Positions 27,032 through 37,630 of a stretch of DNA of 64,000 nt are shown one piece after another. The position numbers were made by a program, and so were the translations under genes. The notes beneath the pieces are model-generated. The model did not search any database, had not been told where the DNA came from, and was given only the letters and a program-made list of their open reading frames with translations. How positions within the stretch are numbered: position 1 is the stretch's first letter; every line of letters begins with the position of its first letter. The DNA comes from an uncultured Flavobacteriaceae bacterium (GTDB taxonomy: Bacteria > Bacteroidota > Bacteroidia > Flavobacteriales > Flavobacteriaceae): assembly GCA_905181835.1 (NCBI GenBank), contig CAJIZF010000002.1, forward strand, positions 372,001-436,000, given 5' to 3'.

Positions 27032-28126
27032 ATGAAAGCAGGAATAGTAGGATTACCAAACGTAGGAAAATCAACATTATTTAATTGTTTATCGAATGCT
27101 AAAGCACAAAGTGCTAATTTTCCATTTTGTACGATTGAACCAAATATTGGCGTCGTTAATGTGCCAGATCCAAGACTAGAAAAATTAGAAGAATTGGTCA
27201 ACCCTCAGCGAGTTTTGCCTGCAACTGTTGAGATTGTTGATATCGCTGGTTTGGTTAAAGGAGCTAGTAAAGGGGAAGGTTTAGGAAATCAGTTTCTGGG
27301 AAATATTCGAGAGACAGACGCTATTTTACATGTTTTGCGTTGTTTTGATAATGATAATATAATTCATGTTGATGGAAGTATAGATCCAATAAGAGATAAG
27401 GAGACCATTGATATTGAACTTCAGTTAAAAGACTTAGAAACAACTGAAAAAAAATTAGATAAAGTTAAAAGAGCTGCTAGAACAGGAAATAAAGATGCTC
27501 AAAAGGAAGAAGTTGCATTGAATAAAGTTAAAGAAGGTTTAGAAGCAGGAACTTCAGTAAGAGCTATCGATTTAACTCCTTCAGAGCGAGAGGATTTTAT
27601 TGATGCAATCCAGTTTATTACTGATAAACCCGTTATGTACATCTGTAATGTAGATGAGGCCTCTGCTGCAAATGGCAATAAATATGTTGATAGAGTAAAA
27701 GATGCTATTTCCAATGAAAATGCGGAGGTTATTTTTCTAGCTGTTGGAACGGAGTCAGATATTAATGAATTAGAAGAATACGAAGAGCGTCAGATGTTTT
27801 TGGAGGATTTAGGATTGGAAGAAGCAGGTTCTGCAAAACTTATTAGAGGTGCTTATAAATTATTAAACCTACAAACTTATTTTACTGCGGGTGAAAAAGA
27901 AGTAAGAGCCTGGACTATTGATGTTGGTTCTACGGCTCCCCAAGCAGCAGGAGTTATACATACCGATTTTGAAAAAGGTTTTATTCGTGCAGAGGTCATT
28001 AAATACAATGACTTTGTAAGTTATGGGAGTGAAGCAAAGGTTAAAGAAGCTGGAAAGTTAAGTGTGGAAGGTAAAGAATATGTAGTTGATGATGGAGATG
28101 TAATGCATTTTAGATTTAACGTATAA
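27032..28126 (+). CDS. ychF: redox-regulated ATPase YchF (OLA1 family)
   Basis: A 364-residue Obg-like P-loop NTPase that prefers ATP and associates with ribosomes. G1 motif GLPNVGKST (residues 6-14), switch [30 protein letters not shown], the altered G4 motif (YICNVDE rather than NKxD), and the C-terminal TGS domain ([24 protein letters not shown]) are all present. Length is standard. It is a single-gene unit with a consensus promoter. Confidence 0.96.
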   Translation: MKAGIVGLPNVGKSTLFNCLSNAKAQSANFPFCTIEPNIGVVNVPDPRLEKLEELVNPQRVLPATVEIVDIAGLVKGASKGEGLGNQFLGNIRETDAILHVLRCFDNDNIIHVDGSIDPIRDKETIDIELQLKDLETTEKKLDKVKRAARTGNKDAQKEEVALNKVKEGLEAGTSVRAIDLTPSEREDFIDAIQFITDKPVMYICNVDEASAANGNKYVDRVKDAISNENAEVIFLAVGTESDINELEEYEERQMFLEDLGLEEAGSAKLIRGAYKLLNLQTYFTAGEKEVRAWTIDVGSTAPQAAGVIHTDFEKGFIRAEVIKYNDFVSYGSEAKVKEAGKLSVEGKEYVVDDGDVMHFRFNV

Positions 28127-28236
28127 CAACTCATATATTTTTCAACAATTTTAGTTGCATTATTGTTAATTACTTTCTTTTTTTTAGGCTTTAGATTTTC
28201 TACCTAAATTTTATATTTAGCCTGCATACCTAAACT

Positions 28237-30087
28237 ATGGCTCAACAACAATATACAGAAGACAATATACGGTCTTTAGACTGGAAAGAACACATCCGAT
28301 TAAGACCTGGTATGTATATCGGTAAGTTGGGTGATGGATCTTCTCCTGATGATGGTATTTATATTCTTTTAAAAGAGGTTATTGATAATAGTATTGATGA
28401 ATTCGTGATGGGCGCGGGTAAAACAATTGAAATACGAATCAAAGAGAAGGAAGTTAGAGTCAGAGATTATGGGCGTGGTATTCCTTTAGGAAAAGTAGTT
28501 GACGTAGTATCAAAAATGAATACTGGTGGAAAATATGACTCACGCGCGTTTAAAAAAGCTGTAGGATTAAATGGAGTTGGTACCAAAGCAGTCAATGCGC
28601 TTTCTAGTCATTTTAGGGTCGAATCAGTTAGAGATAATCAAATTAAATTTGCTGAATTTGAATTAGGTGAACTAAAAATAGACTCAGAAGTTGAAGAAAC
28701 CTCAAAACGAAAAGGTACAAAAGTTAGCTTCATTCCGGACGAAAACATTTTTAAAAAATTTAAGTATCGTAATGAGTATGTGGTAAAGATGCTTAAAAAT
28801 TATGTCTACTTAAATCCAGGTTTAACCATCGATTTTAATGGTGAAAAATATCATTCTGAAAATGGACTAAAGGATTTATTAGAAGAAAACATACCAACAG
28901 AGGACATGTTGTACCCCATTATCCATCTGAAAGGGGAAGACATAGAAATTGCGATTACTCATAGTAAATCACAGTATAGCGAAGAATACCATTCTTTTGT
29001 TAATGGGCAACACACCACACAGGGAGGTACTCATCAAGCTGCTTTTAGAGAGAGTATTGTTAAAACTGTTAGAGAATTTTACGGTAAAAATTATGATGCT
29101 AGTGACATTCGTAAATCAATAGTGTCAGCAATTGCCATAAAAGTGATGGAGCCAGTTTTTGAAAGTCAAACTAAAACCAAGTTAGGTTCAACTGATATGG
29201 GTGGCCAACTTCCTACAGTACGATCTTACATCAATGATTTTATAAAAACTAATTTAGATAACTTTTTACATAAAAATACCGAATCTGCTGAGGCTTTGCA
29301 ACGTAAAATAATGCAAGCTGAAAGAGAGCGAAAAGATCTTACAGGAATTCGTAAACTAGCAAAAGACAGAGCTAAAAAGGCAAGCCTTCACAATAAAAAA
29401 CTTAGAGATTGTAGGGTGCACTTAGGTGATATGAAAAAAGAACGTCGTCTAGAATCTACCTTGTTTATAACTGAGGGAGACTCTGCTAGTGGAAGTATTA
29501 CCAAAAGTCGTGATGTCAATACACAAGCTGTTTTTTCTCTACGTGGTAAGCCACTTAATTGTTATGCAATGAGTAAAAAAGTAGTTTACGAAAACGAAGA
29601 GTTTAATTTACTTCAAGCTGCTTTAAATATTGAAGAAGGCATGGAAGATCTTCGATATAACAACATTGTTATTGCTACCGATGCTGATGTTGATGGGATG
29701 CATATTCGATTGTTATTACTTACTTTTTTTCTTCAATTTTTTCCTGAAGTTATTAAAGAAGGCCACTTATACATATTAGAAACTCCTTTGTTTAGAGTTC
29801 GTAATAAAAAAGAAACCATATACTGCTATTCTGATAACGAACGAGTTAAAGCTATTGAAAAATTAAAACCAAAACCTGAAATAACTCGGTTTAAGGGATT
29901 AGGTGAGATATCTCCGGATGAATTTAAACATTTTATAGGTAATGATATTCGGTTGGATCCGGTAATGCTAGATAAGAGTATGAGTATTGAGGATTTATTA
30001 GCATTTTATATGGGAAAAAATACCCCAAATAGGCAGGAGTTTATTATCAATAATTTAAAAGTTGAGTTGGACGAAATTGTTGAATAA
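28237..30087 (+). CDS. parE: DNA topoisomerase IV subunit B
   Basis: A 616-residue type IIA topoisomerase ATPase subunit that, with ParC, decatenates chromosomes. GHKL ATPase motifs [23 protein letters not shown] and [14 protein letters not shown], then the transducer lysine region ([15 protein letters not shown]), followed by the TOPRIM domain ([25 protein letters not shown]) and the C-terminal [12 protein letters not shown]. The direct neighbour is parC 20 bases downstream, which favours ParE over GyrB. The length of about 616 residues, with the short TOPRIM form, also fits ParE. Confidence 0.93.
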   Translation: MAQQQYTEDNIRSLDWKEHIRLRPGMYIGKLGDGSSPDDGIYILLKEVIDNSIDEFVMGAGKTIEIRIKEKEVRVRDYGRGIPLGKVVDVVSKMNTGGKYDSRAFKKAVGLNGVGTKAVNALSSHFRVESVRDNQIKFAEFELGELKIDSEVEETSKRKGTKVSFIPDENIFKKFKYRNEYVVKMLKNYVYLNPGLTIDFNGEKYHSENGLKDLLEENIPTEDMLYPIIHLKGEDIEIAITHSKSQYSEEYHSFVNGQHTTQGGTHQAAFRESIVKTVREFYGKNYDASDIRKSIVSAIAIKVMEPVFESQTKTKLGSTDMGGQLPTVRSYINDFIKTNLDNFLHKNTESAEALQRKIMQAERERKDLTGIRKLAKDRAKKASLHNKKLRDCRVHLGDMKKERRLESTLFITEGDSASGSITKSRDVNTQAVFSLRGKPLNCYAMSKKVVYENEEFNLLQAALNIEEGMEDLRYNNIVIATDADVDGMHIRLLLLTFFLQFFPEVIKEGHLYILETPLFRVRNKKETIYCYSDNERVKAIEKLKPKPEITRFKGLGEISPDEFKHFIGNDIRLDPVMLDKSMSIEDLLAFYMGKNTPNRQEFIINNLKVELDEIVE

Positions 30088-30107
30088 GAAATCACATAGG
30101 ATCAAAT

Positions 30108-32811
30108 ATGAGTGAAGAATTAGACTATAATGAAGATGAATTAAATTCTACTGAAAATCAAAGTGAAGATACTATAACTAAGGTTACTGGTATGTATAAA
30201 GATTGGTTTTTGGATTACGCCTCTTATGTGATTTTAGAGCGATGCTGTTCCGCTAATTGAAGATGGTTTTAAGCCAGTTCAAAGAAGGAATTATGCAGTC
30301 TCTTAAAGACCTAGATGACGGGCGATACAATAAGGTTGCCAATGTTGTGGGCATACGATGCAGTATCATCCCACTGGAGACGCATAGTATTGCAGATGCA
30401 ATGGTTCAAATAGGGCAAAAAGATCTTTTCATTGACACTCAAGGGAACTGGGGAAACATACTTACGGGTGATAGAGCTGCTGCTCTCGTTATATTGAAGC
30501 AAGACTTTCAAAATTTGCTTTAGAGGTAGTTTATAATCCAAAAATAACCGAATGGCAGTCTTCTTATGATGGAAGAAGAAAAGAGCCTATTAACTTACCC
30601 GTTAAATTTCCATTGTTATTGCGCTCAAGGAGCTGAGAGGGAATTGCGGTAGGTTTGTCTACAAAGATTTTGCCTCACAATTTTATATGAATTAATAGAT
30701 GCATCTATCAAACACTTACAAGGAAAAGATTTCAATATATTTCCAGATTTTCCATACTGGAGGCGTTGCAGATGTAACTAATTATAATGATGGGTTAAGG
30801 GGTGGAAAAATTAAGATCAGGGCAAGAATTAATCATCATGAGCAAAAATATGTTGTCCATCACTGAAATTCCTTTTAGTACCACCACCACATCACTAATT
30901 GATTCGATTTTAAAAGCAAACGAAAAGGGGAAAATAAAAGTTAAAAAAATTGAAGATAATACTGCTGCAGAGGTAGAGATATTAATTCATCTTACCTAAT
31001 GGAATTTCTCCAGATAAAACCATAGATGCGTTGTATGCTTTTACAAAATGTGAAACTACCTATATCTCCTCTAGGTTGTGTAATTGAAGACAATAAACCT
31101 TTGTTTGTGGGTGTCAATGAGATGCTTAAAACTTCTACAGACAGAACAGTCGCTTTGTTAAAAGTGAATTAGAAATTCAATTAAATGAATTAGAGGCACA
31201 ATGGCACTTTTGCATCTCTTGAAAGAATTTTTATTGAAAATAGAATTTATCGAGATATAGAAGAAGAAGAAACGTGGGAAGGAGTTATATACGCTATCGA
31301 TAAGGGATTAAAGCCACATATAAGTCATTCTGAAAAGACCGAGTGAAGATGATATCGTCTCGCGTTGACAGAAATTAAAATTAAAAGAATTTCAAAATTC
31401 GATATTGACAAAGCACAGCAGAAAATAGATGCTTTAGGAAGATACGAATAGCTCAAATTAAACATCATTTAAATCATTTAATCGAATTTGCAATTGAATA
31501 TTTTAAAAGATTAAAGACCGATTATGGAAAAGGTAGGGAGCGAAAAACTGAAATTCGAGTATTTGACGATATAGAAGCGACCAAAGTAGTGATTCGAGAA
31601 ACTAAAGCTTTATGTAAATAGAGAAGAAGGGTTTGTTGGAACCAGCTCTCCGAAAAGATGAGTATGTTACTGATTGTAGTGATATTGACGATGTTATTGT
31701 TTTTACACAAGATGGTAAAATGATGGTAACCAAAGTAGGTGCAAAAACATTTATTGGGAAAGATATTATCCACGTTGCTGTTTTTAAGAAAAAAGATACT
31801 CGCACAATTTACAATATGATTTATAGGGATGGAGCACGAGGAGCGTCTTACGTCAAAAGGTTTTCAGTTACTTCGATAACTCGAGATAAAGCTTATGAAT
31901 TAACCAAAGGAACTAAATCAACTAAAGTAATTTATTTTACTGCCAATCCAAATGGTGAGGCTGAATTAGTAACCGTACTTTTAAGGCAAACTGGTAGTAT
32001 AAAGAAACTTAAATTTGATCTTGATTTTACCGATATGATCGTAAAAGGTAGAGGGTCTCGAGGTAATATAGTCACTAAGTACTCTGTAAAAAGAATTGAG
32101 TTAAAAGAAAAAGGACTCTCGACCTTAAAACCAAGAAAAATTTGGTTTGATGAAACCGTACAACGATTAAATGTAGATCAACGTGGAGAGCTTCTAGGTG
32201 ACTTTACAAGTGAAGATAGATTGTTAATTATAGATCAAAATGGAATCGTCAAAACAGTAGTGCCAGAAATAACACTTCATTTTAATGATGCGATGATTGT
32301 TTTGGAAAAGTGGGATCCTAAAAAGCCTATTTCTGTTATATATTGGGAAGGCGAAAAGGAACTTTTTTATGTAAAACGATTTTTAATAGAAAATCCTGAT
32401 AAAGAAGAAAAAGTAATTTCAGATCATTTAAAATCCTATTTAGAAACAGTATTTACAGATTACAGACCCGTTGTTGAATTGGTTTTTGCCAAGAAAAGAG
32501 GTAAAGAACGTCAAGAAAATATAGAGGTAAAATTAGAAAATTTTATCTCTATTAAAGGGATATCAGCTCTTGGAAATCAATTAACTAAGGATAAATTAAT
32601 TGAGATCAATCCAAAAGAACCTTTGCGTTATGAACCAATCGAAGAAACTCCTTTAGAAGAGCTAGAGGTGATCGAGGAAATTAATGTGATTGTACCTGAC
32701 AAAAAAGATCAAAACACTATTGCTTCCCCGGAAGATTCTTCTGGTAACTTACAGAAAGATAACTTTGTGGATCCTGAAATAGACGACGAAGGCCAAACAC
32801 TTCTTTTTTAA
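30108..32811 (+). CDS. parC: DNA topoisomerase IV subunit A, frame broken by many indels
   Basis: The ATG at 30108 opens MSEELDYNEDELNS, then KDWFLDYASYVILER, after which the frame fails. Homology continues across all three frames: FKPVQRR, DLDDGRYNKVANVVG, IADAMVQIGQKDLFIDTQGN, NILTGDRAAA, YDGRRKEPINLPVKFPLL, FSTTTTSLIDSILKAN, KPLFVGVNEMLKTSTDRT, YFKRLKTDYGKGRERKTEIR. From about 31633 the frame is intact to the stop (beta-pinwheel C-terminal domain, acidic tail). At least ten single-base insertions or deletions lie between 30237 and 31650, for example an extra T near 30243 and a missing T before the active-site tyrosine codon near 30487. The total length equals a normal ~900-residue ParC, so the breaks look like sequence errors in an essential gene. 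Confidence 0.88.
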
Positions 32812-32851
32812 TTGAAGTGTATTTCATTGAAATTTTAGAGGTATACTTTGA

Positions 32852-33073
32852 TTATTTTTTAATTGTTTTTAAATACAAGCTTTCCACTTTTTCTCTAGCC
32901 CAAGGGGTTTTTCTTAAAAAAGTTAAACTAGACTTTATGGTGGGATTGGTATTAAAACAGTTTATTTTTATAAGACCACCTAGTTCGTGCCAACCATAGG
33001 TTTCAACTAAAAACTCTAATATGAATTTCAATGTAATTCCATGCAATGGATTGTTGGGTTGTTCTAATTTCAT
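32852..33073 (-). CDS. VF530 family DNA-binding protein (DUF2132)
   Basis: A 73-residue protein with the VF530 pattern: [46 protein letters not shown] and [12 protein letters not shown]. The family has a small all-alpha fold and is thought to bind DNA. Its ATG overlaps the stop of trmL by four bases (ATGA), indicating translational coupling. Confidence 0.88.
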   Translation of the reverse strand: MKLEQPNNPLHGITLKFILEFLVETYGWHELGGLIKINCFNTNPTIKSSLTFLRKTPWAREKVESLYLKTIKK

Positions 33074-33522
33074 TGAATAGTTTTAAGGCCCTCATAAACT
33101 ACTATACTGACAGCATTTGCTAAATTTAAACTTCGGATATTTTTATTGTAAAGAGGGATTCTATAAGTATTGTCAAGGTGATTCTTTAAAATTTGATTGG
33201 ACAATCCTTCAGATTCCTTTCCAAAGATTAAAAACATATTGTCTGTAAAAGGGATGTTCCAATGTTTTTTTTTAGCATGACTCGAAAGAAAAACCATTTC
33301 TTTATTTTTGTTTTTGTTTAAAAAATCATCAAAATCATCATAAATAAACAAAGAAATATGTTTCCAATAATCTAATCCTGCTCTTTTTAAACGTTTATCA
33401 GATAATTCGAAACCTAGAGGTTTTACTAAATGTAGGTTTGAATTTGAAGCCAAACTTAATCTTCCGATATTTCCAGTATTCGTATGAATCTCTGGCTCTA
33501 CAAGTACAATATTTAAAGGCAT
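33070..33522 (-). CDS. trmL: tRNA (cytidine/uridine-34 2'-O)-methyltransferase
   Basis: A 150-residue SPOUT methyltransferase that methylates the wobble ribose of tRNA-Leu isoacceptors. The knot and SAM-binding motifs are clear: [19 protein letters not shown] (motif 1), [10 protein letters not shown] (motif 2) and [18 protein letters not shown] (motif 3). Length is typical. The start codon shares one base with the stop of the upstream lipoprotein (TAATG), and the downstream VF530 gene overlaps by four bases, so the three form one operon. Confidence 0.93.
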   Translation of the reverse strand: MPLNIVLVEPEIHTNTGNIGRLSLASNSNLHLVKPLGFELSDKRLKRAGLDYWKHISLFIYDDFDDFLNKNKNKEMVFLSSHAKKKHWNIPFTDNMFLIFGKESEGLSNQILKNHLDNTYRIPLYNKNIRSLNLANAVSIVVYEGLKTIQ

Positions 33523-33893
33523 TAATTAATTTTTTTTGCAGTTCCTTTCTGTTTTTGAGAATCACCGACAATGTTATATTCAAAAAGATAAGTGTTATTT
33601 TTAGTGGTCAGTATTTTCATATGAATTGCTTTTTGTTCTGCCCTGTTTTTTGGGTTTATTTTTTGCACGATGTACTCACAATCGTTAATCCATCGTATAG
33701 AGGAAGTGTCTGACTTATTTTGAAAGTAATCAATCTCTAAAGTGTCCGTTCTTACAAATACTGTAGTAAGAACCTCAGTTCCAACGAGAGCCTCGTAGGA
33801 AAAAGTACCTGTCTTAAATTCTTGGCAATTACGTTCAGGACTGTAACATCCTGTAATTAGTAACAAAAAACATAAACTGACACAAATCCTCAT
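33522..33893 (-). CDS. small lipoprotein of unknown function
   Basis: A 123-residue protein with a lipoprotein signal (MRICVSLCFLLLITGCYS; the lipobox cysteine is residue 16). The mature part (GTFSYEALVGTEV, RTDTLEIDYFQNKSD, RWINDCEYIV) is a compact beta-rich domain with one more pair of cysteines (NCQEF, NDCEY) that could form a disulfide in the periplasm. I know it as a small flavobacterial protein family that often sits near topoisomerase IV genes, as here, but no function is established. Confidence 0.75.
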   Translation of the reverse strand: MRICVSLCFLLLITGCYSPERNCQEFKTGTFSYEALVGTEVLTTVFVRTDTLEIDYFQNKSDTSSIRWINDCEYIVQKINPKNRAEQKAIHMKILTTKNNTYLFEYNIVGDSQKQKGTAKKIN

Positions 33894-33937
33894 TCCAATT
33901 ATTTTAATACAAAACTCTGAATTTTAAATGATATATT

Positions 33938-34342
33938 TTAATTTTTATAGGACTTAAACGTTCCGTCTTTAAAAAATATCACTATTTGATCTACATCAGT
34001 ATTAATTAATGAATTAGATGCTACTTCGGTCAAGTGTTTGTTTGAAGGTAAAATAGACTCAATTTTGGTAGCTTGGCTAGTTGTCATAGTATCAATGGGG
34101 GCTAAATTTTTAGTGATTGAAGGAAAAGAACCTTTTCCGTTTAACAACCAATATAATTCCACTTCTGGATATTTTTGCAGAATTCTCATTACAAAATCTA
34201 AACTAGGTTTGTTTCGGCCAGATAGGAGGTGAGAAATAGTGGATCTGTTAAACTTAATTTGATTTGATAATTCTGCAGCTGAAATATTATAATAATCAAG
34301 TATTTTTTGAAGTCTAATACCGAAATCTGTGCTGTTTACCAT
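33938..34342 (-). CDS. XRE-family HTH transcriptional regulator
   Basis: A 134-residue protein. The N-terminal 65 residues are an XRE/Cro helix-turn-helix: FGIRLQKILDYYNISAAELS, NQIKFNRSTISHLLSGRNKPS and LDFVMRILQKYPEVEL. The C-terminal half carries no recognised effector domain and ends VFFKDGTFKSYKN. The start codon is preceded 21 bases upstream by a perfect 16-bp palindrome, a likely autoregulatory operator. Divergent from the M14 carboxypeptidase. Confidence 0.85.
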   Translation of the reverse strand: MVNSTDFGIRLQKILDYYNISAAELSNQIKFNRSTISHLLSGRNKPSLDFVMRILQKYPEVELYWLLNGKGSFPSITKNLAPIDTMTTSQATKIESILPSNKHLTEVASNSLINTDVDQIVIFFKDGTFKSYKN

Positions 34343-34362
34343 TGTAATAATCTATAAGTAGA

Positions 34363-34594
34363 ATTTGTAATTACAAATGTAACTGATAAGATTTTAAAAG
34401 AAGAATATTTTTAAATAAATATACTTTTTATATTAATCCTTTACTTTATTAAAAATATGTAATATATTGATTTATAGTATATTAGTTAATATTATTTTAA
34501 AATAAGTTTTTTCGTTTAGTATTATGTTTAATTTTTAATAAATATGTTTTCAATTGTAAACAATATTACAAAACTAAACATGTTACAATTGTAA
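34363..34594. promoter_or_regulatory. AT-rich intergenic control region with repeated TTGTAA/TTACAA palindromes
   Basis: The 292-base gap between the divergent XRE regulator and the carboxypeptidase contains three related inverted repeats: a perfect 16-mer ATTTGTAATTACAAAT (34363-34378), an imperfect TTTTCAATTGTAAA (34547-34560) and a perfect TTACAATTGTAA (34583-34594). All share TTGTAA/TTACAA half-sites. The centres of the last two are 35 bases apart. They look like operators, most simply for the XRE regulator. The rest of the gap is very AT-rich. Confidence 0.55.
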
Positions 34595-34615
34595 ACTATA
34601 CATTAATTATATTTG
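34589..34615 (+). promoter_or_regulatory. promoter of the M14 carboxypeptidase gene
   Basis: TTG (34589-34591), 16 bases, TATATTTG (34608-34615). The -33 element lies inside the TTACAATTGTAA palindrome, so a protein bound there should block this promoter. Confidence 0.6.
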
Positions 34616-34634
34616 TGTATTAACTTTTTAGAGT

Positions 34635-35798
34635 ATGAAAATTGAAGATTGGTTTTCTGATAGTTTTGAATCAAATTTGAGTGGTAGATATCTCAATTTA
34701 GATCATCTAAAGCCTCTTTATGAAATTTACAATAAAGAGTTCAATATATCTAAATTAGGTGTTTCTGAATTAGGAGAAGATATTTCATTAGTAGAAATTG
34801 GTTCTGGACCTTTTAAAGTTTTTGCTTGGTCTCAAATGCATGGTAACGAATCAACTACCACCAAAGCATTATTTGATTTTTTTAAATTTTTATCCAAAGC
34901 GAATGATTTTAAGAGCGAAATTAGAAGCTTTAAAAAGAAATTTACCCTATACGTCATACCGATGTTAAATCCTGATGGTGCTCGCTTGTATACAAGAAAA
35001 AACGCGAATGGTATCGATTTAAATCGAGATGCTCAAAATTTATCACAAACCGAGAGTACTATTTTGATGAGTGCTTTTAAAACCGTCCAACCTGATTTGT
35101 GTCTCAATTTACATGGACAACGTTCTATTTTTGGTTTAGAATCTGGTTTGCCGGCTACAATTTCCTTTTTGTCTCCCTCCTCAAACAGTGAGCGAACGAT
35201 AACTTCATCAAGAAAAAAAGCGATGAAGATGATTGTAAGAATCAATAACTATCTCGAGGGCTACTTAAAAGGGAAAATTGGTCGTTATGACGATACCTTT
35301 AATCACAACTGTTTTGGAGACTTTTTTCAATTGACTGGGGCGCCTGTAATTTTATTTGAAGCAGGTCATATTTCTGATGATTACCTAAGAGAGGAAACAA
35401 GAAAATATTTGTTTTATTCTTTTGTTTCGTTATTTGGTTTAACTGACTCTAAAATTAATATAGAATCCTATAAAGATTACTTTAAAATCCCAGAAAACAA
35501 AAAAAATTATTATGATTTTATTTTAAGAAATGTTTTTATTGGTAATGAACCCGAAAAAACTTCATTAGCTATTCAATTTAACGAGTCTTTGGTTGATAAT
35601 GAAATAAAATTTATTCCAATTCTTACAGAGATTGGAAATCTCAAAAATAAGTTTGGACATAAAGAAATTGATGGAAATTTAGCTAATGTGTTAGTGAATT
35701 CTCAAAATATTATTGAAATTGGCTCAGTAATTTCAGTTATTAGTAATAAAAAAGACGAATCACTAAAATATTTCGATAAAAATTGTTTTGAGTTTTAG
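34635..35798 (+). CDS. M14-family zinc carboxypeptidase
   Basis: A 387-residue protein with the M14 metal site: first His and Glu in MHGNES, the second His in LNLHGQRS, and the catalytic Glu in ILFEAGH. MLNPDGARLYTRKN and GIDLNRDAQN (substrate-carboxylate arginine) are typical. No signal peptide is visible, so the enzyme is probably cytoplasmic and acts on small peptides, perhaps cell-wall derived or amide-linked compounds. The C-terminal 100 residues are an extra domain. It is controlled by its own promoter within the operator region and is followed by an Lrp-type regulator. Confidence 0.85.
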   Translation: MKIEDWFSDSFESNLSGRYLNLDHLKPLYEIYNKEFNISKLGVSELGEDISLVEIGSGPFKVFAWSQMHGNESTTTKALFDFFKFLSKANDFKSEIRSFKKKFTLYVIPMLNPDGARLYTRKNANGIDLNRDAQNLSQTESTILMSAFKTVQPDLCLNLHGQRSIFGLESGLPATISFLSPSSNSERTITSSRKKAMKMIVRINNYLEGYLKGKIGRYDDTFNHNCFGDFFQLTGAPVILFEAGHISDDYLREETRKYLFYSFVSLFGLTDSKINIESYKDYFKIPENKKNYYDFILRNVFIGNEPEKTSLAIQFNESLVDNEIKFIPILTEIGNLKNKFGHKEIDGNLANVLVNSQNIIEIGSVISVISNKKDESLKYFDKNCFEF

Positions 35799-35816
35799 TA
35801 TTAGTTAGTAAATTTG
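35788..35816 (+). promoter_or_regulatory. promoter of the Lrp/AsnC regulator
   Basis: TTG (35788-35790), 18 bases, TAAATTTG (35809-35816), a consensus promoter overlapping the end of the carboxypeptidase gene. The ATG follows 18 bases later. Confidence 0.6.
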
Positions 35817-35834
35817 CCTCTTATAAAAAAAATA

Positions 35835-36314
35835 ATGGCAAAATTTAAATTAGACGATACCGACCACAAGATTCTAGACATGTTAATTGAAAACACTAGA
35901 ACACCTTTTACTGATATAGCTAAAAAGCTTAATATTTCGGCAGGCACAGTTCATGTTAGGGTAAGGAAAATGGAAGATGTTAAATTAATTACTGGGTCTT
36001 CTCTTACGCTAGATTACAAGAAATTAGGCTATTCTTTCATCGCTTATGTAGGAATATTTCTTAACAAAACTTCTCAGACACAATTTGTATTAGAACGTAT
36101 AAGTGAGATTCCATTTGTCACTGTAGCACATGTTACAACGGGTCGATTTAATATTTTCTGTAAAATAAGAGCAAAAGATACCAGCCAAGCTAAAAATATT
36201 ATTTACCAATTAGATGATATTGAGGGAGTTACTAGAACCGAAACTATGATATCCCTCGAAGAAAGCATCAATGACAAAAAGCGATTAATGCATTCTATTT
36301 TCAAAGAATTTTAA
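35835..36314 (+). CDS. Lrp/AsnC-family transcriptional regulator
   Basis: A 159-residue regulator. The ATG at 35835 (MAKFKLDDTDHKILDMLIEN) is the family start; the TTG at 35814 lies within the promoter. The N-terminal winged helix (TPFTDIAKKLNISAGTVHVR) binds DNA and the C-terminal RAM domain (GVTRTETMISLEE) binds an amino acid or similar effector. Such proteins in flavobacteria often regulate amino-acid use. Neighbours include proline dehydrogenase and alanine dehydrogenase genes, which makes amino-acid catabolism a plausible target. Confidence 0.88.
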   Translation: MAKFKLDDTDHKILDMLIENTRTPFTDIAKKLNISAGTVHVRVRKMEDVKLITGSSLTLDYKKLGYSFIAYVGIFLNKTSQTQFVLERISEIPFVTVAHVTTGRFNIFCKIRAKDTSQAKNIIYQLDDIEGVTRTETMISLEESINDKKRLMHSIFKEF

Positions 36315-36368
36315 CATCGAATCCAACAGGGCTGATAATTAGTTTACTATCAGGACTAATATCCTTAA

Positions 36369-37448
36369 TTAACCTTGACCTATATTTTTATAATAATCAA
36401 ACGCTTCGAATATCATTTTTTGAGGTACTTCAAAGTTTAGTTGATGTTTTCCGATATCATTCAACAAAACAAATAAAACTTTGTTATCGTGTTTCTTTTT
36501 GTCGTGTTTTAATAATTTGATGATGTGTTTAATATCATCTTGATTAAATTCAATTTTTTTAAATTTATTGAAAATATAAGTACTTATTTCCGTGAGCGTT
36601 TCTTTTGGGAAACCACATTGAATATGTGAAATGTAGGTTGTTAGCACCATACCAATTGCTATAGCTTCTCCATGAAGTAAGGACGGTATGGAATGATTAC
36701 CGATACTGTAAGACTCGATGGCATGTCCTAGTGTATGACCATAGTTTAGTTTTTTTCTTATGTTTTTTTCAAATGGATCAATGGTGACGATGTTATTTTT
36801 GACTACCACCGATTCCCAAATAATAGCATCCATTTCGTCAATATTTAACTCGTTAAAAATTTTAATTTTATCCCAATAACTTTTTGAATCAATGATACCA
36901 TGTTTGATAACTTCGGCATATCCAGATTTAAGTTGGTTTTTTGGCAGGGTATTTAAAAAATCTTTGCAGATTAGAACCATAGCAGGATTGTTGATAACAC
37001 CAATTTGATTTTTTATAATTCCAAGATCAACTCCATTTTTTCCTCCAATGGATGCGTCTACCATCGCTAATAATGTGGTTGGGATATTAATAAATTGAAT
37101 CCCTCTCATAAAGGTGGAGGCCACAAAACCTCCTATATCAGTTACCACTCCGCCTCCAAGATTGATCAATAGACTTTGCCTATCGGCACTATTTTCAGAT
37201 AATTGATTCCATAAATATTCACATGTTTTTATGTTTTTATTTATCTCACCTTCTTGTATCTTTAGTACTTTATAATTGTCCTTTATCTCTAATTTATTTA
37301 GCATAAAAGCCAAACAATATTTTAAGGTATTTGCATCTACTAAAATAAAGATGGTAGATGGTTTTAAATCATTAATCTTAGTATTTAAGATATCCCACTT
37401 TGATGAACTAAAATATACCGAGCCTGTATTTTTAATAATTTCTCTCAT
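36369..37448 (-). CDS. aroB: 3-dehydroquinate synthase
   Basis: A 359-residue enzyme that cyclises DAHP to 3-dehydroquinate in the shikimate pathway, using NAD and zinc. LLINLGGGVVTDIGGFVAST is the NAD-binding motif, TTLLAMVDASIGGKNGVDL the phosphate/substrate site, and zinc ligands occur in GYAEVIKHG, LNYGHTLGHAIES and LLHGEAIAIGM. Length is normal. It is a single gene, leftward, divergent from proline dehydrogenase. Confidence 0.95.
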   Translation of the reverse strand: MREIIKNTGSVYFSSSKWDILNTKINDLKPSTIFILVDANTLKYCLAFMLNKLEIKDNYKVLKIQEGEINKNIKTCEYLWNQLSENSADRQSLLINLGGGVVTDIGGFVASTFMRGIQFINIPTTLLAMVDASIGGKNGVDLGIIKNQIGVINNPAMVLICKDFLNTLPKNQLKSGYAEVIKHGIIDSKSYWDKIKIFNELNIDEMDAIIWESVVVKNNIVTIDPFEKNIRKKLNYGHTLGHAIESYSIGNHSIPSLLHGEAIAIGMVLTTYISHIQCGFPKETLTEISTYIFNKFKKIEFNQDDIKHIIKLLKHDKKKHDNKVLFVLLNDIGKHQLNFEVPQKMIFEAFDYYKNIGQG

Positions 37449-37476
37449 ATTTTAATGATAGGTTATTTTTAAACCT

Positions 37477-37508
37477 CAAAGCTAAATATATAAATTGATT
37501 AAATTCAA
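37477..37508 (-). promoter_or_regulatory. promoter of aroB
   Basis: On the minus strand TTG (37508-37506), 21 bases, TAGCTTTG (37484-37477), matching TAnnTTTG, 28 bases upstream of the aroB start. The spacer is slightly long. Confidence 0.45.
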
Positions 37509-37569
37509 TTTCAATGCTTAAATATTGTTCATTATATGTTTTAAAAACAAAAAAAAGTTTAAAATTTGT

Positions 37570-37577
37570 TACCTTTG
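37570..37577 (+). promoter_or_regulatory. -7 promoter element of proline dehydrogenase
   Basis: TACCTTTG matches TAnnTTTG, 53 bases before the proline dehydrogenase start. No TTG at the proper distance. Confidence 0.4.
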
Positions 37578-37630
37578 AATACCATATTTTAGTACCTGTT
37601 TTTTTAGCAAATTAATATTTCTTCATCACA

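Noticed and set aside
30108-31660. Interpreting the disrupted parC frames as programmed frameshifting
   Set aside because: At least ten slips of both directions, no slippery heptamers or consistent spacing, and all occur in one patch.
34343-34634. Possible small RNA or riboswitch in the AT-rich gap
   Set aside because: No stable GC-rich helices or known riboswitch motif; the inverted repeats are explained better as protein operators.
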